DNA of 27,617 bases from DAOMFM01 sp035429825 (GCA_044224215.1 JBGAKX010000052.1:1-27617); one strand, 5' to 3'; numbered from the stretch's first letter, positions 9,925-18,302 are shown. Program-made: numbers and translations. Notes: a model not told the origin generated them from the sequence alone.

Positions 9925-11700
9925 CTACTGCTTGAAGAACAGGAGCTCCGAATTCCACGTTGCGTACGGTATAACCGGGACGGGCTGGAAATTCCCGAGC
10001 CGCTTGTCGTACGCGATCAGGATATCGTCCGCGACGATGTACGACACCGTATTCCCCTCGGCCCACAGTTTCTGCGCTTCGTTGAAGTCCTTCTGCCGGT
10101 CCGCGTCGAGCTTCTTGTCCTGTTGCGAGCGCATGAGCCGGCCAACGAGCGTCTCGAACTCGAGCGGGCTCGAACTGCCGCTCGGCGTCCTCAGGTAGTA
10201 GTGCTCGGTCCCGTTCTGCATCATTGCCGGCATGTACGAGATCGGATCGGGGCCGAAGCCGTCCATCCGCCACAGCACCAGTTCGAATTTACCAGGGACG
10301 ATGTACTGCGTCAGGAGCTTGCCGGGATCGACAGCCGTCGCCTTGAGCGGCACGCCGGCCTTGGCAAAGTCCTCGACGAGCTGCTTCTGGATGCCCTCCG
10401 CGATCTCCCCCTTCGGGTAGTACAGCGTCAGCTTCACGGTCCGGTCGACGACGTCGACCAGCTGCGGCTTGCCTTCACGCTCGACGATCTTGAAACCGCT
10501 GCTGGCGGCACTCATCGCCGCCGTCGGATCGAAAGGATACTTCTTGATATTGGGGTTGTACCACGCCTCGTTCGCCGGAGTGACGAGCCCGTAGACCGGC
10601 TTCGCCTTGCCGCCGAACACGTTCGTGGCGATGGCTTCGCGGTTGACGTTGCGCGACATGAACTCGCGGAAATGCGGATCGAGCGTCCACGACACCTTCA
10701 CCTTGTCCGCGGCAAGCGACGCGTTCAGGTTGCCGAATAACTGCCACGTGCCATAGCCGACGCCGAGGTCCTTTGTCTGGTACTTGGCGCCCGATTCGCC
10801 GAGCGTCGTGAAGGTCTTCGGGTCGAGCCGGCACGACAGGCTCACCGTTCCGGCCTGCAGACCCTTCACGATGTCGTCGTTCGACATGCCGAACGTGTAT
10901 TCGATGTGGTCGAGGTACGGAAGCCGCAAGCTCTGCGAATCGACCTTCCAGTAGTTCGGGTTGTAGTTGAGCCGGATCTTCTTGCCCTTCTCGTACGAAC
11001 CAATGCAGAACGGACCCGAACACGCAATCGACTCCGGAGCCGTGGTGAGCGCGAGCACCTCTTCGAACCGGCCCTTGTTGATCGTCTTCTCCGGATCCGG
11101 TCCGGCGCAGATGACGGGAACCCTGGAAAGGACGTACCCAATGGCCGGATAGGGCTCGGGAAACTCGAGCTGGATCGTGCGGTCGTCCACCTTCGTGACG
11201 TCGGGCAGCCTGCTCGACACGGCAAGCATGTCCGCGACAGGCGCCTTGACCTCGGGATCGAGCGCGACGCTCAGCGAGAAGATGACGTCGTCTGCGCGAA
11301 TCGGCGTACCGTCCGAAAAGGACAGTCCCTGGCGCATCTTGATCGTGACGACCTTGCCGACGGCCTCCCACGACTCGGCGAGCCCTTCCTGAGGCAAGGT
11401 CTTGCCGGTGATCGGGTTGAAGCCGATGAGCGGCGCATAGAGCTGATGGAGGACTTCGCGCGTGGAGTAGTCGGCCTGGTAGTACGGATTGAACGTCGTT
11501 ATCTCTTCAGGAAGCGCAACGGCAAGCGTTCCGCCAAACGTTCCCGGAGTTCCCTGCACGGTCAGCGCGCTTCCAGGGATTGGGATCGGGGTCCGCTTCT
11601 CAGCGGTAATCGTCTGATCGCCCGAACAGGCCGCCAGACCAAGCGTCAGAACAATAAAAAGGGTCGGCCATCGAAGCGATGCGCGCGAAGAACGATTCAT
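9925..11700 (-). CDS. Family 5 extracellular solute-binding lipoprotein (oligopeptide/dipeptide type)
   Basis: A 591-residue periplasmic binding protein of the SBP_bac_5 (OppA/DppA) family, which delivers peptides, nickel or sugars to an ABC importer. The N-terminus is a lipoprotein signal with lipobox LAAC, so Cys25 should be lipidated and the protein membrane-anchored. The family pattern near residues 110-150 is clear: GLAESWE, then MRQGLSFSDGTPIRADDVIFS. The C-terminal half has the usual DxxxL...LVLWRMDGFGPDP region. The ATG at 11700 is chosen because GAGGAAAG lies just upstream and it begins the lipoprotein signal; an upstream in-frame codon at 11739 does not. No permease or ATPase gene is adjacent, so the transporter partner must be encoded elsewhere. 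The ligand cannot be told from sequence. The leader contains two inverted repeats, which suggests regulation. Confidence 0.88.
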   Translation of the reverse strand: MNRSSRASLRWPTLFIVLTLGLAACSGDQTITAEKRTPIPIPGSALTVQGTPGTFGGTLAVALPEEITTFNPYYQADYSTREVLHQLYAPLIGFNPITGKTLPQEGLAESWEAVGKVVTIKMRQGLSFSDGTPIRADDVIFSLSVALDPEVKAPVADMLAVSSRLPDVTKVDDRTIQLEFPEPYPAIGYVLSRVPVICAGPDPEKTINKGRFEEVLALTTAPESIACSGPFCIGSYEKGKKIRLNYNPNYWKVDSQSLRLPYLDHIEYTFGMSNDDIVKGLQAGTVSLSCRLDPKTFTTLGESGAKYQTKDLGVGYGTWQLFGNLNASLAADKVKVSWTLDPHFREFMSRNVNREAIATNVFGGKAKPVYGLVTPANEAWYNPNIKKYPFDPTAAMSAASSGFKIVEREGKPQLVDVVDRTVKLTLYYPKGEIAEGIQKQLVEDFAKAGVPLKATAVDPGKLLTQYIVPGKFELVLWRMDGFGPDPISYMPAMMQNGTEHYYLRTPSGSSSPLEFETLVGRLMRSQQDKKLDADRQKDFNEAQKLWAEGNTVSYIVADDILIAYDKRLGNFQPVPVIPYATWNSELLFFKQ

Positions 11701-11738
11701 TTGACTTTCCTCGACATCGCGCTCAAATGCGCCCAACA

Positions 11739-11754
11739 TCCTGCGTTTGCAGGA
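11739..11754 (-). repeat. Hairpin in the binding-protein leader
   Basis: Perfect 6-bp inverted repeat TCCTGC/GCAGGA with a 4-nt loop, about 40 nt upstream of the lipoprotein ATG in the predicted 5' untranslated region. There is no T-run after it, so it is not an intrinsic terminator. Confidence 0.45.
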
Positions 11755-11775
11755 CTTGGGTCCGCGACGAGCACG

Positions 11776-11787
11776 AGGTGATCACCT
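11776..11787. promoter_or_regulatory. 12-bp palindrome, possible operator
   Basis: The sequence AGGTGATCACCT is a perfect palindrome located about 55 bp downstream of the predicted minus-strand transcription start. That would be a reasonable roadblock operator position. No known regulator motif was recognised. Confidence 0.3.
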
Positions 11788-11840
11788 GGGATTGAATTGC
11801 CTGTAGAGAGACGCGAGCCTTGTCGCGCCTTTGCGCGCGG

Positions 11841-11869
11841 ATTGTAGCCGCAACGCTGTCGCCGTACAA
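11841..11869 (-). promoter_or_regulatory. Promoter of the solute-binding lipoprotein gene
   Basis: The minus strand shows TTGTAC (11864-11869, 3 of 6), a 17-bp spacer and TACAAT (11841-11846, 5 of 6). Initiation near 11834 would give a leader of about 130 nt that contains both inverted repeats described above. Confidence 0.45.
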
Positions 11870-11970
11870 CGACGTCTCGAACTGAACATGGGGACATTTG
11901 ACCATGGTATCGGCCGGAGTCGGCGAACACTTTACATATGCCTCCAACCTTGGGCCGCCCACCCTCGCTA

Positions 11971-11999
11971 TTGACACCCCACGACCCTCCCGATACATT
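11971..11999 (+). promoter_or_regulatory. Strong sigma70-type promoter for the M20 peptidase group
   Basis: Perfect TTGACA (11971-11976), a 17-bp spacer and TACATT (11994-11999, 4 of 6). Initiation near 12006 leaves about 57 nt before the ATG at 12063. Shine-Dalgarno complementarity in this leader is weak (AGGA at 12041-12044, too far from the start). Confidence 0.6.
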
Positions 12000-12062
12000 T
12001 TGCGGACGCTGCCCGAGAGCGTTTCTTCCCAATAAATATCAGGATTCGGTGAACTTATTCAG

Positions 12063-13223
12063 ATGAGCGACATCAATCGCGACCGACTCAGGAACTACCT
12101 TCTCGATCTCGTCCAGATCGACAGCCACTCGCGCGAAGAGGCCGACGTCGCGGCGCGCGTCAGGGCCGATCTCGAAGCGCTCGGCATCGAGGTCGAGGTT
12201 GACGACGCCGGCACGAAGGTCGGCGGAAACACTGGAAACGTCATCGCCCGCGTCAAGGGCACGGTCGAGGGGGCGCCTCCGATCTTTCTTGCCGCGCACA
12301 TGGATACCGTCGTGCCCGGCAAGGGAGTCAAGCCCGTCATCGACGGCGACATCATCCGCACCGACGGCACGACCGTCCTCGGCGGCGACGACAAGTCGGG
12401 CGTGGCGATCATCGTCGAGGTCATTCGAACGCTGCGCGAAAAGAACATCCCGCATTCGGACATCGACGCGGTCTTCACTATCTGCGAAGAGGTGGGACTG
12501 CTCGGCGCAAAACACCTCGACATGTCTCGAATCCGTTCAAAGTACGGTCTCGTCCTCGACAGCGACGACATCGGATACCTGTTCACCCGCGCGCCGTCCG
12601 CCGACCATATGGAGTTCGTCATCAACGGCCTCGAGGCTCACGCCGGCGTCTGTCCCGAGAATGGAATCTCAGCGATCAAGATCGCCGCGGAGGCGATCGC
12701 TGCGATGAAACTCGGCCGAATCGACAGCGAAACTACGGCAAACATTGGCGTTATCCAGGGCGGCATGGCGACGAACATCATTCCGAACCGCGTCGTCCTT
12801 CAAGGCGAGGCGAGGAGCCTGGACGACGCCAAACTCGACGCGCAAACCGCGCACATGTGCCAGACGCTGAGGGACGCCGCCGCGCGGCACGTGGTCGTCG
12901 TGGATGGCGAGACGATTCGCGCGAGCGTCGAAGAGCACGTTACTCGCGAGTACCACGCGATGAACGTGCCGGACGAGTCGACGATCGTGCAGCTCGTCAT
13001 CCGCGCCGCGAACAACCTGAACCAGGTGGTGAAGACCCTGGCGACCGGTGGCGGCTGCGACGCCAACGTCTTTAATCGCAGAGGGTTGGAAGTGGCGAAT
13101 CTCGGCACCGGGATGCAGGCGATTCACACGGTCAAGGAGTGGCTCAACGTGCAGGACATGTACCTGTCCGCCGACGTCGTCCTCGAGATTCTCAAGCTCA
13201 ATGCCGAGGCGCGGTCGGCCTGA
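12063..13223 (+). CDS. M20-family metallopeptidase, PepT-like
   Basis: A 386-residue di-zinc peptidase of the M20 family, closest by pattern to tripeptidase-T-like proteins. Metal ligands are visible at His79 and Asp81 (AAHMDT), Asp109 (LGGDDKSG), the Glu142/Glu143 pair (CEEVG, one the catalytic base), an aspartate in LDSDD near 166-169, and His355 (AIHTVKE). The dimerisation domain falls between about residues 180 and 295. There is no signal peptide, so it acts in the cytoplasm, probably removing N-terminal residues from short peptides. It is the first gene of a closely spaced group with the deoxyhypusine synthase homologue 22 bp downstream. Many relatives are annotated only as M20/M25/M40 peptidase, so exact specificity is open. 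Confidence 0.9.
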   Translation: MSDINRDRLRNYLLDLVQIDSHSREEADVAARVRADLEALGIEVEVDDAGTKVGGNTGNVIARVKGTVEGAPPIFLAAHMDTVVPGKGVKPVIDGDIIRTDGTTVLGGDDKSGVAIIVEVIRTLREKNIPHSDIDAVFTICEEVGLLGAKHLDMSRIRSKYGLVLDSDDIGYLFTRAPSADHMEFVINGLEAHAGVCPENGISAIKIAAEAIAAMKLGRIDSETTANIGVIQGGMATNIIPNRVVLQGEARSLDDAKLDAQTAHMCQTLRDAAARHVVVVDGETIRASVEEHVTREYHAMNVPDESTIVQLVIRAANNLNQVVKTLATGGGCDANVFNRRGLEVANLGTGMQAIHTVKEWLNVQDMYLSADVVLEILKLNAEARSA

Positions 13224-13245
13224 CGCCTCGAGGCTCCGAACTCCG

Positions 13246-14352
13246 ATGAAATCCAGATTCCTTCACGGCCCCCGAATCGAGCCGCGTCCGATTCATTCCG
13301 GGACATCGATCGTCGAGCTCGTCGAATCGTCTTTCCAGGCATACAACGGCGCCCGGCTGCGGGAGGCGTGCATGCTCCTCAGCCGCAAGATGCTCGACGA
13401 CGACGTCACGATCGGCATGAGCCTGACCGGGGCGCTGACACCCGCCGGGCTCGGCATTTCTGCGCTGATACCGTTGATCGAAGCGGGCTTTGTCGACTGG
13501 ATCGTGTCGACGGGGGCGAACCTCTACCACGACACGCACTTCGGTATCGGCCTCGCAATGCACCGCGGCAATCCGCACGTGTCGGATACCGTGCTTCGAG
13601 ATGAGGGCGTCGTCCGAATCTACGACATCTTTTTCGAATACGACGTGCTGCTTTCGACCGACGCGTTCTTCCGCGAGATCATCTCCGGGGAAGAGTTCCA
13701 GCACGAGATGTCGACTGCCGAGTTTCACTACCTCTGTGGAAAGTACGTGGCGGAGCGCGAGCGCGTGCTCGGGATCGGCCGGAAATCGGTCCTTGCTGCA
13801 GCGTATGAAGCGGGCGTTCCCGTCTACACGTCGAGCCCGGGCGACAGCTCGATCGGGATGAACGTCGCCGCCAAGGCATTGGATGGCAGCAAGTTACGGC
13901 TTGACGTCACCGCCGATGTCAACGAGACGGCCGCGATCGTGCTCGACGCCAAGCGGTCCCGCGGCCGGTCGGCGGTCTGGATTCTCGGCGGCGGAAGCCC
14001 AAAGAACTTCATGCTTCAGACCGAGCCTCAGATTCAGGAGGTCCTCGGGATCGAGGAGAAGGGCCACGACCTGTTTCTGCAGGTGACCGATGCGCGCCCC
14101 GACACCGGCGGATTGTCGGGCGCAACGCCTGGCGAAGCGGTCAGCTGGGGAAAGGTCGATCCCGAGAAACTGCCCGACGCAGTCGTGTGCTACGTCGACT
14201 CGACCGTTGCGCTGCCGATTCTGACGGCATACGCGATGGCGACGCACGCGCCTCGCCCGCTGAAGCGGCTCTACGACAAGCGGGCCGCTTGCATGGATCT
14301 GCTCAGGTCCGAGTACGAGAAATCCGGGGGCCGCGACGGCCATTCCGCTTAG
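13246..14352 (+). CDS. Deoxyhypusine synthase homologue (bacterial)
   Basis: A 368-residue member of the deoxyhypusine synthase family, NAD-dependent enzymes that transfer an aminobutyl group from spermidine. In eukaryotes and archaea the acceptor is a lysine of eIF5A/aIF5A. Bacteria have EF-P instead and no eIF5A, so the acceptor here must differ. Visible motifs include SLTGALTPAGLG (59-70), VSTGANLYHD (87-96), the catalytic-lysine motif GGGSPKNF with Lys253 at the place of human Lys329, and GATPGEAVSWGK (292-303), matching human GARPDEAVSWGK. The enzyme therefore looks catalytically intact. A polyamine role such as homospermidine formation is plausible: plant homospermidine synthases arose from this family. 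The ATG at 13246 is chosen, since an upstream frame overlaps the M20 gene without homology. It is flanked at 22 and 30 bp by peptidase genes. Confidence 0.88.
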   Translation: MKSRFLHGPRIEPRPIHSGTSIVELVESSFQAYNGARLREACMLLSRKMLDDDVTIGMSLTGALTPAGLGISALIPLIEAGFVDWIVSTGANLYHDTHFGIGLAMHRGNPHVSDTVLRDEGVVRIYDIFFEYDVLLSTDAFFREIISGEEFQHEMSTAEFHYLCGKYVAERERVLGIGRKSVLAAAYEAGVPVYTSSPGDSSIGMNVAAKALDGSKLRLDVTADVNETAAIVLDAKRSRGRSAVWILGGGSPKNFMLQTEPQIQEVLGIEEKGHDLFLQVTDARPDTGGLSGATPGEAVSWGKVDPEKLPDAVVCYVDSTVALPILTAYAMATHAPRPLKRLYDKRAACMDLLRSEYEKSGGRDGHSA

Positions 14353-14382
14353 ACCCTGATCGCCAATTTCTGGAGAACGGCA

Positions 14383-15567
14383 ATGGATGTCGGCTTGATT
14401 CAATCCGAGCTCGCGAATCGCGGACTCGACGGATGGCTCTTCTACAGCTTCCGCGGAAGCGATCCGATCGCCACCAACGTCCTCGGGCTTCACGAAGGTC
14501 ATGCAACGCGCCGGTGGTTCTACTTCATTCCCGCGACCGGCGAACCGACCGGCATCGTCCACTCCATCGAGCGCGAGGCGCTCGATTCCCTGCCGGGAAA
14601 GAAGCTCGTCTACCTGCCATGGGAGCAGCTTCACGAGCACGTGCGTAACACGCTCGCCGGTGCGCGCCAGGTTGCGATGCAGTACTCGCCGCTGAACGCG
14701 ATTCCCTACATCTCGCGCGTCGACGCAGGCACGGTGGAGCTCGTCCGATCATTTGGGACCGAAGTCGTCAGCTCGGCAGACCTCGTCCAGCAGTTCGAGG
14801 CGGTCATGCGCCCCGATCAGCTGCAGTCGCACCTGGACGCGGCCGTCCACATGCGCGCCATCGTCGACACGACGTACGCCGAGGTCGCGCGCCGGCTGCG
14901 CGCGAACGAGCCGACCACCGAGAAGGACATTCAGAACTTCATGATGGAGCTGTACGCCGCGAGCAACCTCGTGACCGACCATCCGCCCATCGTCGCGTTT
15001 GGGCCGCACAGCGCGATGCCGCACTACGCGCCACCCGATGAAGGCTCGTCGACGCTGCGGCGTGGCGACCTGCTGCTGACGGACCTGTGGGCAAAGCTCG
15101 ACCAGCCGCACTCGATCTACTTTGACATCACGTGGACCTGTTTTCTCGGCGAGGAAGCGCCCGACGAGTATCACCGCGTGTTCGACGTCGTCCGCGGAGG
15201 CCGTGACGCCGCGATCGAGTTCGTCACCGGAAAGGCCCGCGCGGGCGAGCCGGTGTTTGGCTGGCAGGTCGACAATGCGGCGCGCGACTACATCGCCGGG
15301 CAGGGGTTCGGGGAGTGGTTTATCCATCGCACCGGACACAACATCCACGAGATGGTCCACGGCAATGGCGCGAACATCGACAACCTCGAAACAAAGGACA
15401 TTCGCCGTCTTGTCCCGAACACGTGCTTCTCGATCGAGCCTGGAGTCTACCTACCCGGCAAGTTCGGAGTGCGTTCCGAGGTCGACGTCTACCTGACCGA
15501 GAACGACGCGATCGTCTCTGGCCAGCCGATCCAGACCGAACTGATTCCGGTGCTTGCCGCGTACTGA
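14383..15567 (+). CDS. M24-family Xaa-Pro dipeptidase/aminopeptidase
   Basis: A 394-residue pita-bread-fold metallopeptidase. The five metal ligands are in order: Asp234 (LLTDLWA), Asp248 (YFDITWT), His319 (RTGHNIHE), Glu352 (SIEPGVY) and Glu366 (RSEVDVY). Residues 1-135 form the creatinase-like N-terminal domain, which is typical of prolidase and aminopeptidase P. There is no signal peptide, so it is cytoplasmic. It should cleave the bond before proline in small peptides, which would complement the M20 peptidase two genes upstream. A GGAGA ribosome-binding site lies seven bases before the ATG. The Asp-x13-Asp spacing is slightly longer than the usual 10 residues between the first two metal ligands, as in some divergent members, so substrate choice is uncertain. 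Confidence 0.9.
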   Translation: MDVGLIQSELANRGLDGWLFYSFRGSDPIATNVLGLHEGHATRRWFYFIPATGEPTGIVHSIEREALDSLPGKKLVYLPWEQLHEHVRNTLAGARQVAMQYSPLNAIPYISRVDAGTVELVRSFGTEVVSSADLVQQFEAVMRPDQLQSHLDAAVHMRAIVDTTYAEVARRLRANEPTTEKDIQNFMMELYAASNLVTDHPPIVAFGPHSAMPHYAPPDEGSSTLRRGDLLLTDLWAKLDQPHSIYFDITWTCFLGEEAPDEYHRVFDVVRGGRDAAIEFVTGKARAGEPVFGWQVDNAARDYIAGQGFGEWFIHRTGHNIHEMVHGNGANIDNLETKDIRRLVPNTCFSIEPGVYLPGKFGVRSEVDVYLTENDAIVSGQPIQTELIPVLAAY

Positions 15568-15590
15568 TCGCGCTTCGAACTGGCGCGATC
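15566..15590 (+). repeat. GC-rich hairpin at the M24 gene stop
   Basis: Perfect 8-bp stem GATCGCGC/GCGCGATC with a 9-nt loop, starting within the TGA stop and ending 15 bp before the VWFA gene ATG. It lacks a T-run, so it is not a classical terminator. It could limit read-through, protect the upstream mRNA, or affect translation of the next gene, which has no clear ribosome-binding site. Confidence 0.45.
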
Positions 15591-15605
15591 GTGTAGCATG
15601 TCGAA

Positions 15606-16739
15606 ATGCGGATTGGACTCGCCGCGTTCCTGCTCGGTTTTCTGACGCTCGTTGCGGCGGCTGCGCCGCAAGGCAACGAGGGTCGGCCGCGGCGCGTGAA
15701 TCCGGACGATGCGGAGCAGCAGCTGAAGCTCCAGTCGGACCTCGTGACGCTGACCGTGTCTGTGGCCGACAAGACCGGGCGACCCATGCCCGGGCTCTCG
15801 CCCGAGTCGTTTCGCATCTTCGAGGACGACAAGCCCCAGCGAATCGATTACTTCGAACCGGTCGGCGATCCGTACTCGCTGATGCTCGTGCTCGACACGA
15901 GCGGCTCCACGATCGACCAGCTCGACAAGATGCGCGCCGCCGCGCGCGAATTCGTCACCGGTCTCGGACCGAAGGACCAGATCGGGATCATCTCCTTCAG
16001 CCGCGCCATCGACCTTCATGGCGATCTGACGAGCGACCGGCGCGAGTTGTATCGCCACATCGACGACGTTGCGTCGTCACGTCGCAACTCGGGCGCGCCA
16101 CGATTTGACGAGACGACGGGCACGTCGTTCTACGACGCACTGTATCTCGCGTGCGCCGAGAGCCCGCTCGCCGAGGTCGAATCGACGGGGCGCAAGGCGG
16201 TCATCGTTTTCTCGGACTGCGTCGATTCGACGAGCGCCTACAAATTCGACGAGATCGTCGACGCGGTCGAGCGCTCCGGCGATTCGGTCTACTTCCTTCT
16301 CTTCGACACGAAGGCGTTCTCGGACCGCCTCCTGACGGTCCCGGGCCCTGACGAGAACCGCATCAACTTCTCGCACAGCCAGATCGAGCGATTCTATGAC
16401 GAGTATGCGCGCGACGATCCGGACCGCGATCGCGATCCTCGCGACTACACGGCGCTCGAGCGGCTCGAGATGAATCGGGCGCTCTACGAGCTCGCCGCTC
16501 GCCAGGCGAACACGCTGGCAGACCGAACGGGCGGCCGCGTCTACCCGGTGTCGAGCATCGGAGACCTCGGCGCGGCGTACCGCGAGATCGCCGCCGAACT
16601 CCGGACGCGTTACGCGATCGGCTACTACCCCACGAATAACAAGCACGACGGCACGTGGCGCAAGCTGCGCGTGATGCTCCCCGGCCAGCCGGGCGCCGTT
16701 GTCGTCACGCGATCGGGCTACTGGGCTCCGAAGGACTGA
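15606..16739 (+). CDS. Exported VWFA-domain protein of the Acidobacteria-associated type
   Basis: A 377-residue protein with a signal peptide (residues 1-20, ending VAAAA-PQG). After a short N-terminal segment with LVTLTVSVAD and FRIFEDDKPQ, a von Willebrand factor A domain begins near residue 90. It carries the MIDAS metal site Asp97-x-Ser99-x-Ser101 (DTSGST) and a later GTSFYDA segment. The end, RYAIGYYPTNN...GTWRKLRVML...TRSGYWAP, is the hallmark of the VWFA-related family first defined from Acidobacteria, which is expanded in those genomes. Function is unknown; the fold usually mediates metal-dependent protein contacts in the periplasm or outside. No good Shine-Dalgarno is visible, and the ATG at 15599 is in another frame. 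The hairpin at 15566-15590 may separate it from the peptidase genes. Confidence 0.85.
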   Translation: MRIGLAAFLLGFLTLVAAAAPQGNEGRPRRVNPDDAEQQLKLQSDLVTLTVSVADKTGRPMPGLSPESFRIFEDDKPQRIDYFEPVGDPYSLMLVLDTSGSTIDQLDKMRAAAREFVTGLGPKDQIGIISFSRAIDLHGDLTSDRRELYRHIDDVASSRRNSGAPRFDETTGTSFYDALYLACAESPLAEVESTGRKAVIVFSDCVDSTSAYKFDEIVDAVERSGDSVYFLLFDTKAFSDRLLTVPGPDENRINFSHSQIERFYDEYARDDPDRDRDPRDYTALERLEMNRALYELAARQANTLADRTGGRVYPVSSIGDLGAAYREIAAELRTRYAIGYYPTNNKHDGTWRKLRVMLPGQPGAVVVTRSGYWAPKD

Positions 16740-16814
16740 CCTCACGGCACGCCGCGAATCTTCCAGCGGAACTGCGTGCCTTCCGGCTGCGTACGTTGCG
16801 GTGTGACGCGAACG

Positions 16815-18293
16815 ATGAACCAGATCCGCATGCGCCGACTCGACCTTCCGGACCGGCCACGGATCGCGCCTGCGGCACGGCGACTGACGGACTACGGATA
16901 CCGGGGCCGCCTCAGGCTGGTTCGTCTGTCGTGGGCTGCGCTCAAGCTCAAGGCGAGACTCTGGGCGCATTCCAAGTCATGGTTTGCCGGCGACGCGGCG
17001 CCCGATGCGCTCAGACGCGCCGAGGGCGCGCAGATTCGCGACGAACTGATCGCGCTCGGTCCCACGTTCATCAAGATCGGACAGATGCTGTCGACACGCG
17101 TCGATCTTCTGCCGGTCGAGTACACCGAGGAGCTCCGGCAGCTTCTCGACAGCGTGCCGCCGTTTCCCACCACACAGGCGTTTTCGATCATCGAGAACGA
17201 GCTGGGCAGGCCGGTCTCGGAGCTCTACCGGACGATCGACACATATCCGATTGCGTCCGCCAGCCTCGGGCAGGTCTACCGCGCTCGCCTGCACGACGGC
17301 TCGGAGGTCGTCGTCAAGGTACAGCGGCCGAATCTCGAATCGCTGATCGAGCTCGACATCGCGACGCTCAGACATATCGCACCGCGACTCGCCGCGTCGG
17401 GGCTCGTCAAGAACCTCAACTGGGACGACATCATCGACGAGTTCGCTGCGGTGATCTCCGACGAGATCGACTACGAACAGGAAGTGAGAAACGCGGAACG
17501 GTTTCGTGCGAACTTCGCGAAATGGCCGTCGATTCTCGTCCCACGGATGCACCACGACCTGAGCACACGGCGCGTCATCACGATGGAGTACGTACCGGGC
17601 GTCAAGGTCGACGATCACGTCGGGCTGAAACGGCTCGGTTTGACTCCGTCGGTGATCGCCGAGCGACTCGTCGAGACCTACCTCAAGCAGCTGCTCGAAG
17701 ACGGCTTCTTCCATGCCGACCCGCACCCGGGAAACCTGCGCGTGATGTCGGACGGGAAGATCGCGTTCTTCGATTTTGGCATGGCGGGCGTGATCTCGCG
17801 CGACCTTCAGTCGCAACTCGTCGACGCGTTCTTCCACATCGTCGAGCGGAACTGGTTCTCGCTGCTCAACGACGCGATCACGCTCGGATTCCTGAGAGTC
17901 GATCCGGACGACGAAGAGGCGCTCAAGGAGATCGGTGAGCGGCTCATCTCGCAGTACGAGGGTCTGCGAATCGGGGACCTGGCGTTCCGCGAGATGACGG
18001 ACGAGGTTGCAGACGTCCTGTACCGGTACCCGTTCCAGATCCCGGCGCACTTCACGTTCATCCTGCGCGCGCTGACCACGCTCGAAGGGATCGGCTCGGC
18101 CGCCGACCCGAACTTCAACTTCTTCCAGGTCGCGCGCCCCTACGCAAAGAGCTTCATGCTCAAGCGAGAAGGCCGCCATATCGGCGGCCAGCTGCTGTCG
18201 CGCGTTCTGCGCGGCGAAGAGGGCAAGGTCGACTGGTCCAAGACGTGGAAGCTCGCCAAGATGGCCTGGCGACACTATCTGGACCGTCGGTAA
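16815..18293 (+). CDS. UbiB/ABC1-family atypical kinase-like protein
   Basis: A 492-residue ABC1/ADCK/UbiB-family protein. These atypical kinases or ATPases support quinone or other isoprenoid-lipid metabolism. Family motifs are present: KxGQ (Lys87-Gln90, FIKIGQ), the Ala-rich loop PIASASLGQVYRA (145-157) replacing the usual glycine loop, the VVVKVQRP lysine (168), HADPHPGN (300-307) and DFG (320-322). The C-terminus ends in a basic, soluble-looking helix (KMAWRHYLDRR). I see no pair of hydrophobic helices like the C-terminal membrane anchor of E. coli UbiB, although segments near residues 30-45 and 335-350 are amphipathic. The ATG at 16815 is preferred over a GTG at 16776; neither has a good ribosome-binding site. 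It converges on nrnA with only 9 bp between stop codons. Its lipid substrate is unknown here, so I give no symbol. Confidence 0.85.
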   Translation: MNQIRMRRLDLPDRPRIAPAARRLTDYGYRGRLRLVRLSWAALKLKARLWAHSKSWFAGDAAPDALRRAEGAQIRDELIALGPTFIKIGQMLSTRVDLLPVEYTEELRQLLDSVPPFPTTQAFSIIENELGRPVSELYRTIDTYPIASASLGQVYRARLHDGSEVVVKVQRPNLESLIELDIATLRHIAPRLAASGLVKNLNWDDIIDEFAAVISDEIDYEQEVRNAERFRANFAKWPSILVPRMHHDLSTRRVITMEYVPGVKVDDHVGLKRLGLTPSVIAERLVETYLKQLLEDGFFHADPHPGNLRVMSDGKIAFFDFGMAGVISRDLQSQLVDAFFHIVERNWFSLLNDAITLGFLRVDPDDEEALKEIGERLISQYEGLRIGDLAFREMTDEVADVLYRYPFQIPAHFTFILRALTTLEGIGSAADPNFNFFQVARPYAKSFMLKREGRHIGGQLLSRVLRGEEGKVDWSKTWKLAKMAWRHYLDRR

Positions 18294-18302
18294 CCTGCGC
18301 CG

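Larger units (their letters stand above)
11701..12062. other. Divergent intergenic control region (362 bp)
   Basis: The gap between the binding-lipoprotein gene (minus) and the M20 peptidase gene (plus). It holds a promoter for each direction and two inverted repeats in the lipoprotein leader. Short open frames here on the minus strand have no ribosome-binding site, no recognisable domain and poor codon character, and I do not call them genes. Confidence 0.7.

Noticed and set aside
11697..12032. Small minus-strand frames (about 90-110 codons) in the divergent gap
   Set aside because: No ribosome-binding site, no similarity, and they run through the promoters and into the lipoprotein start.
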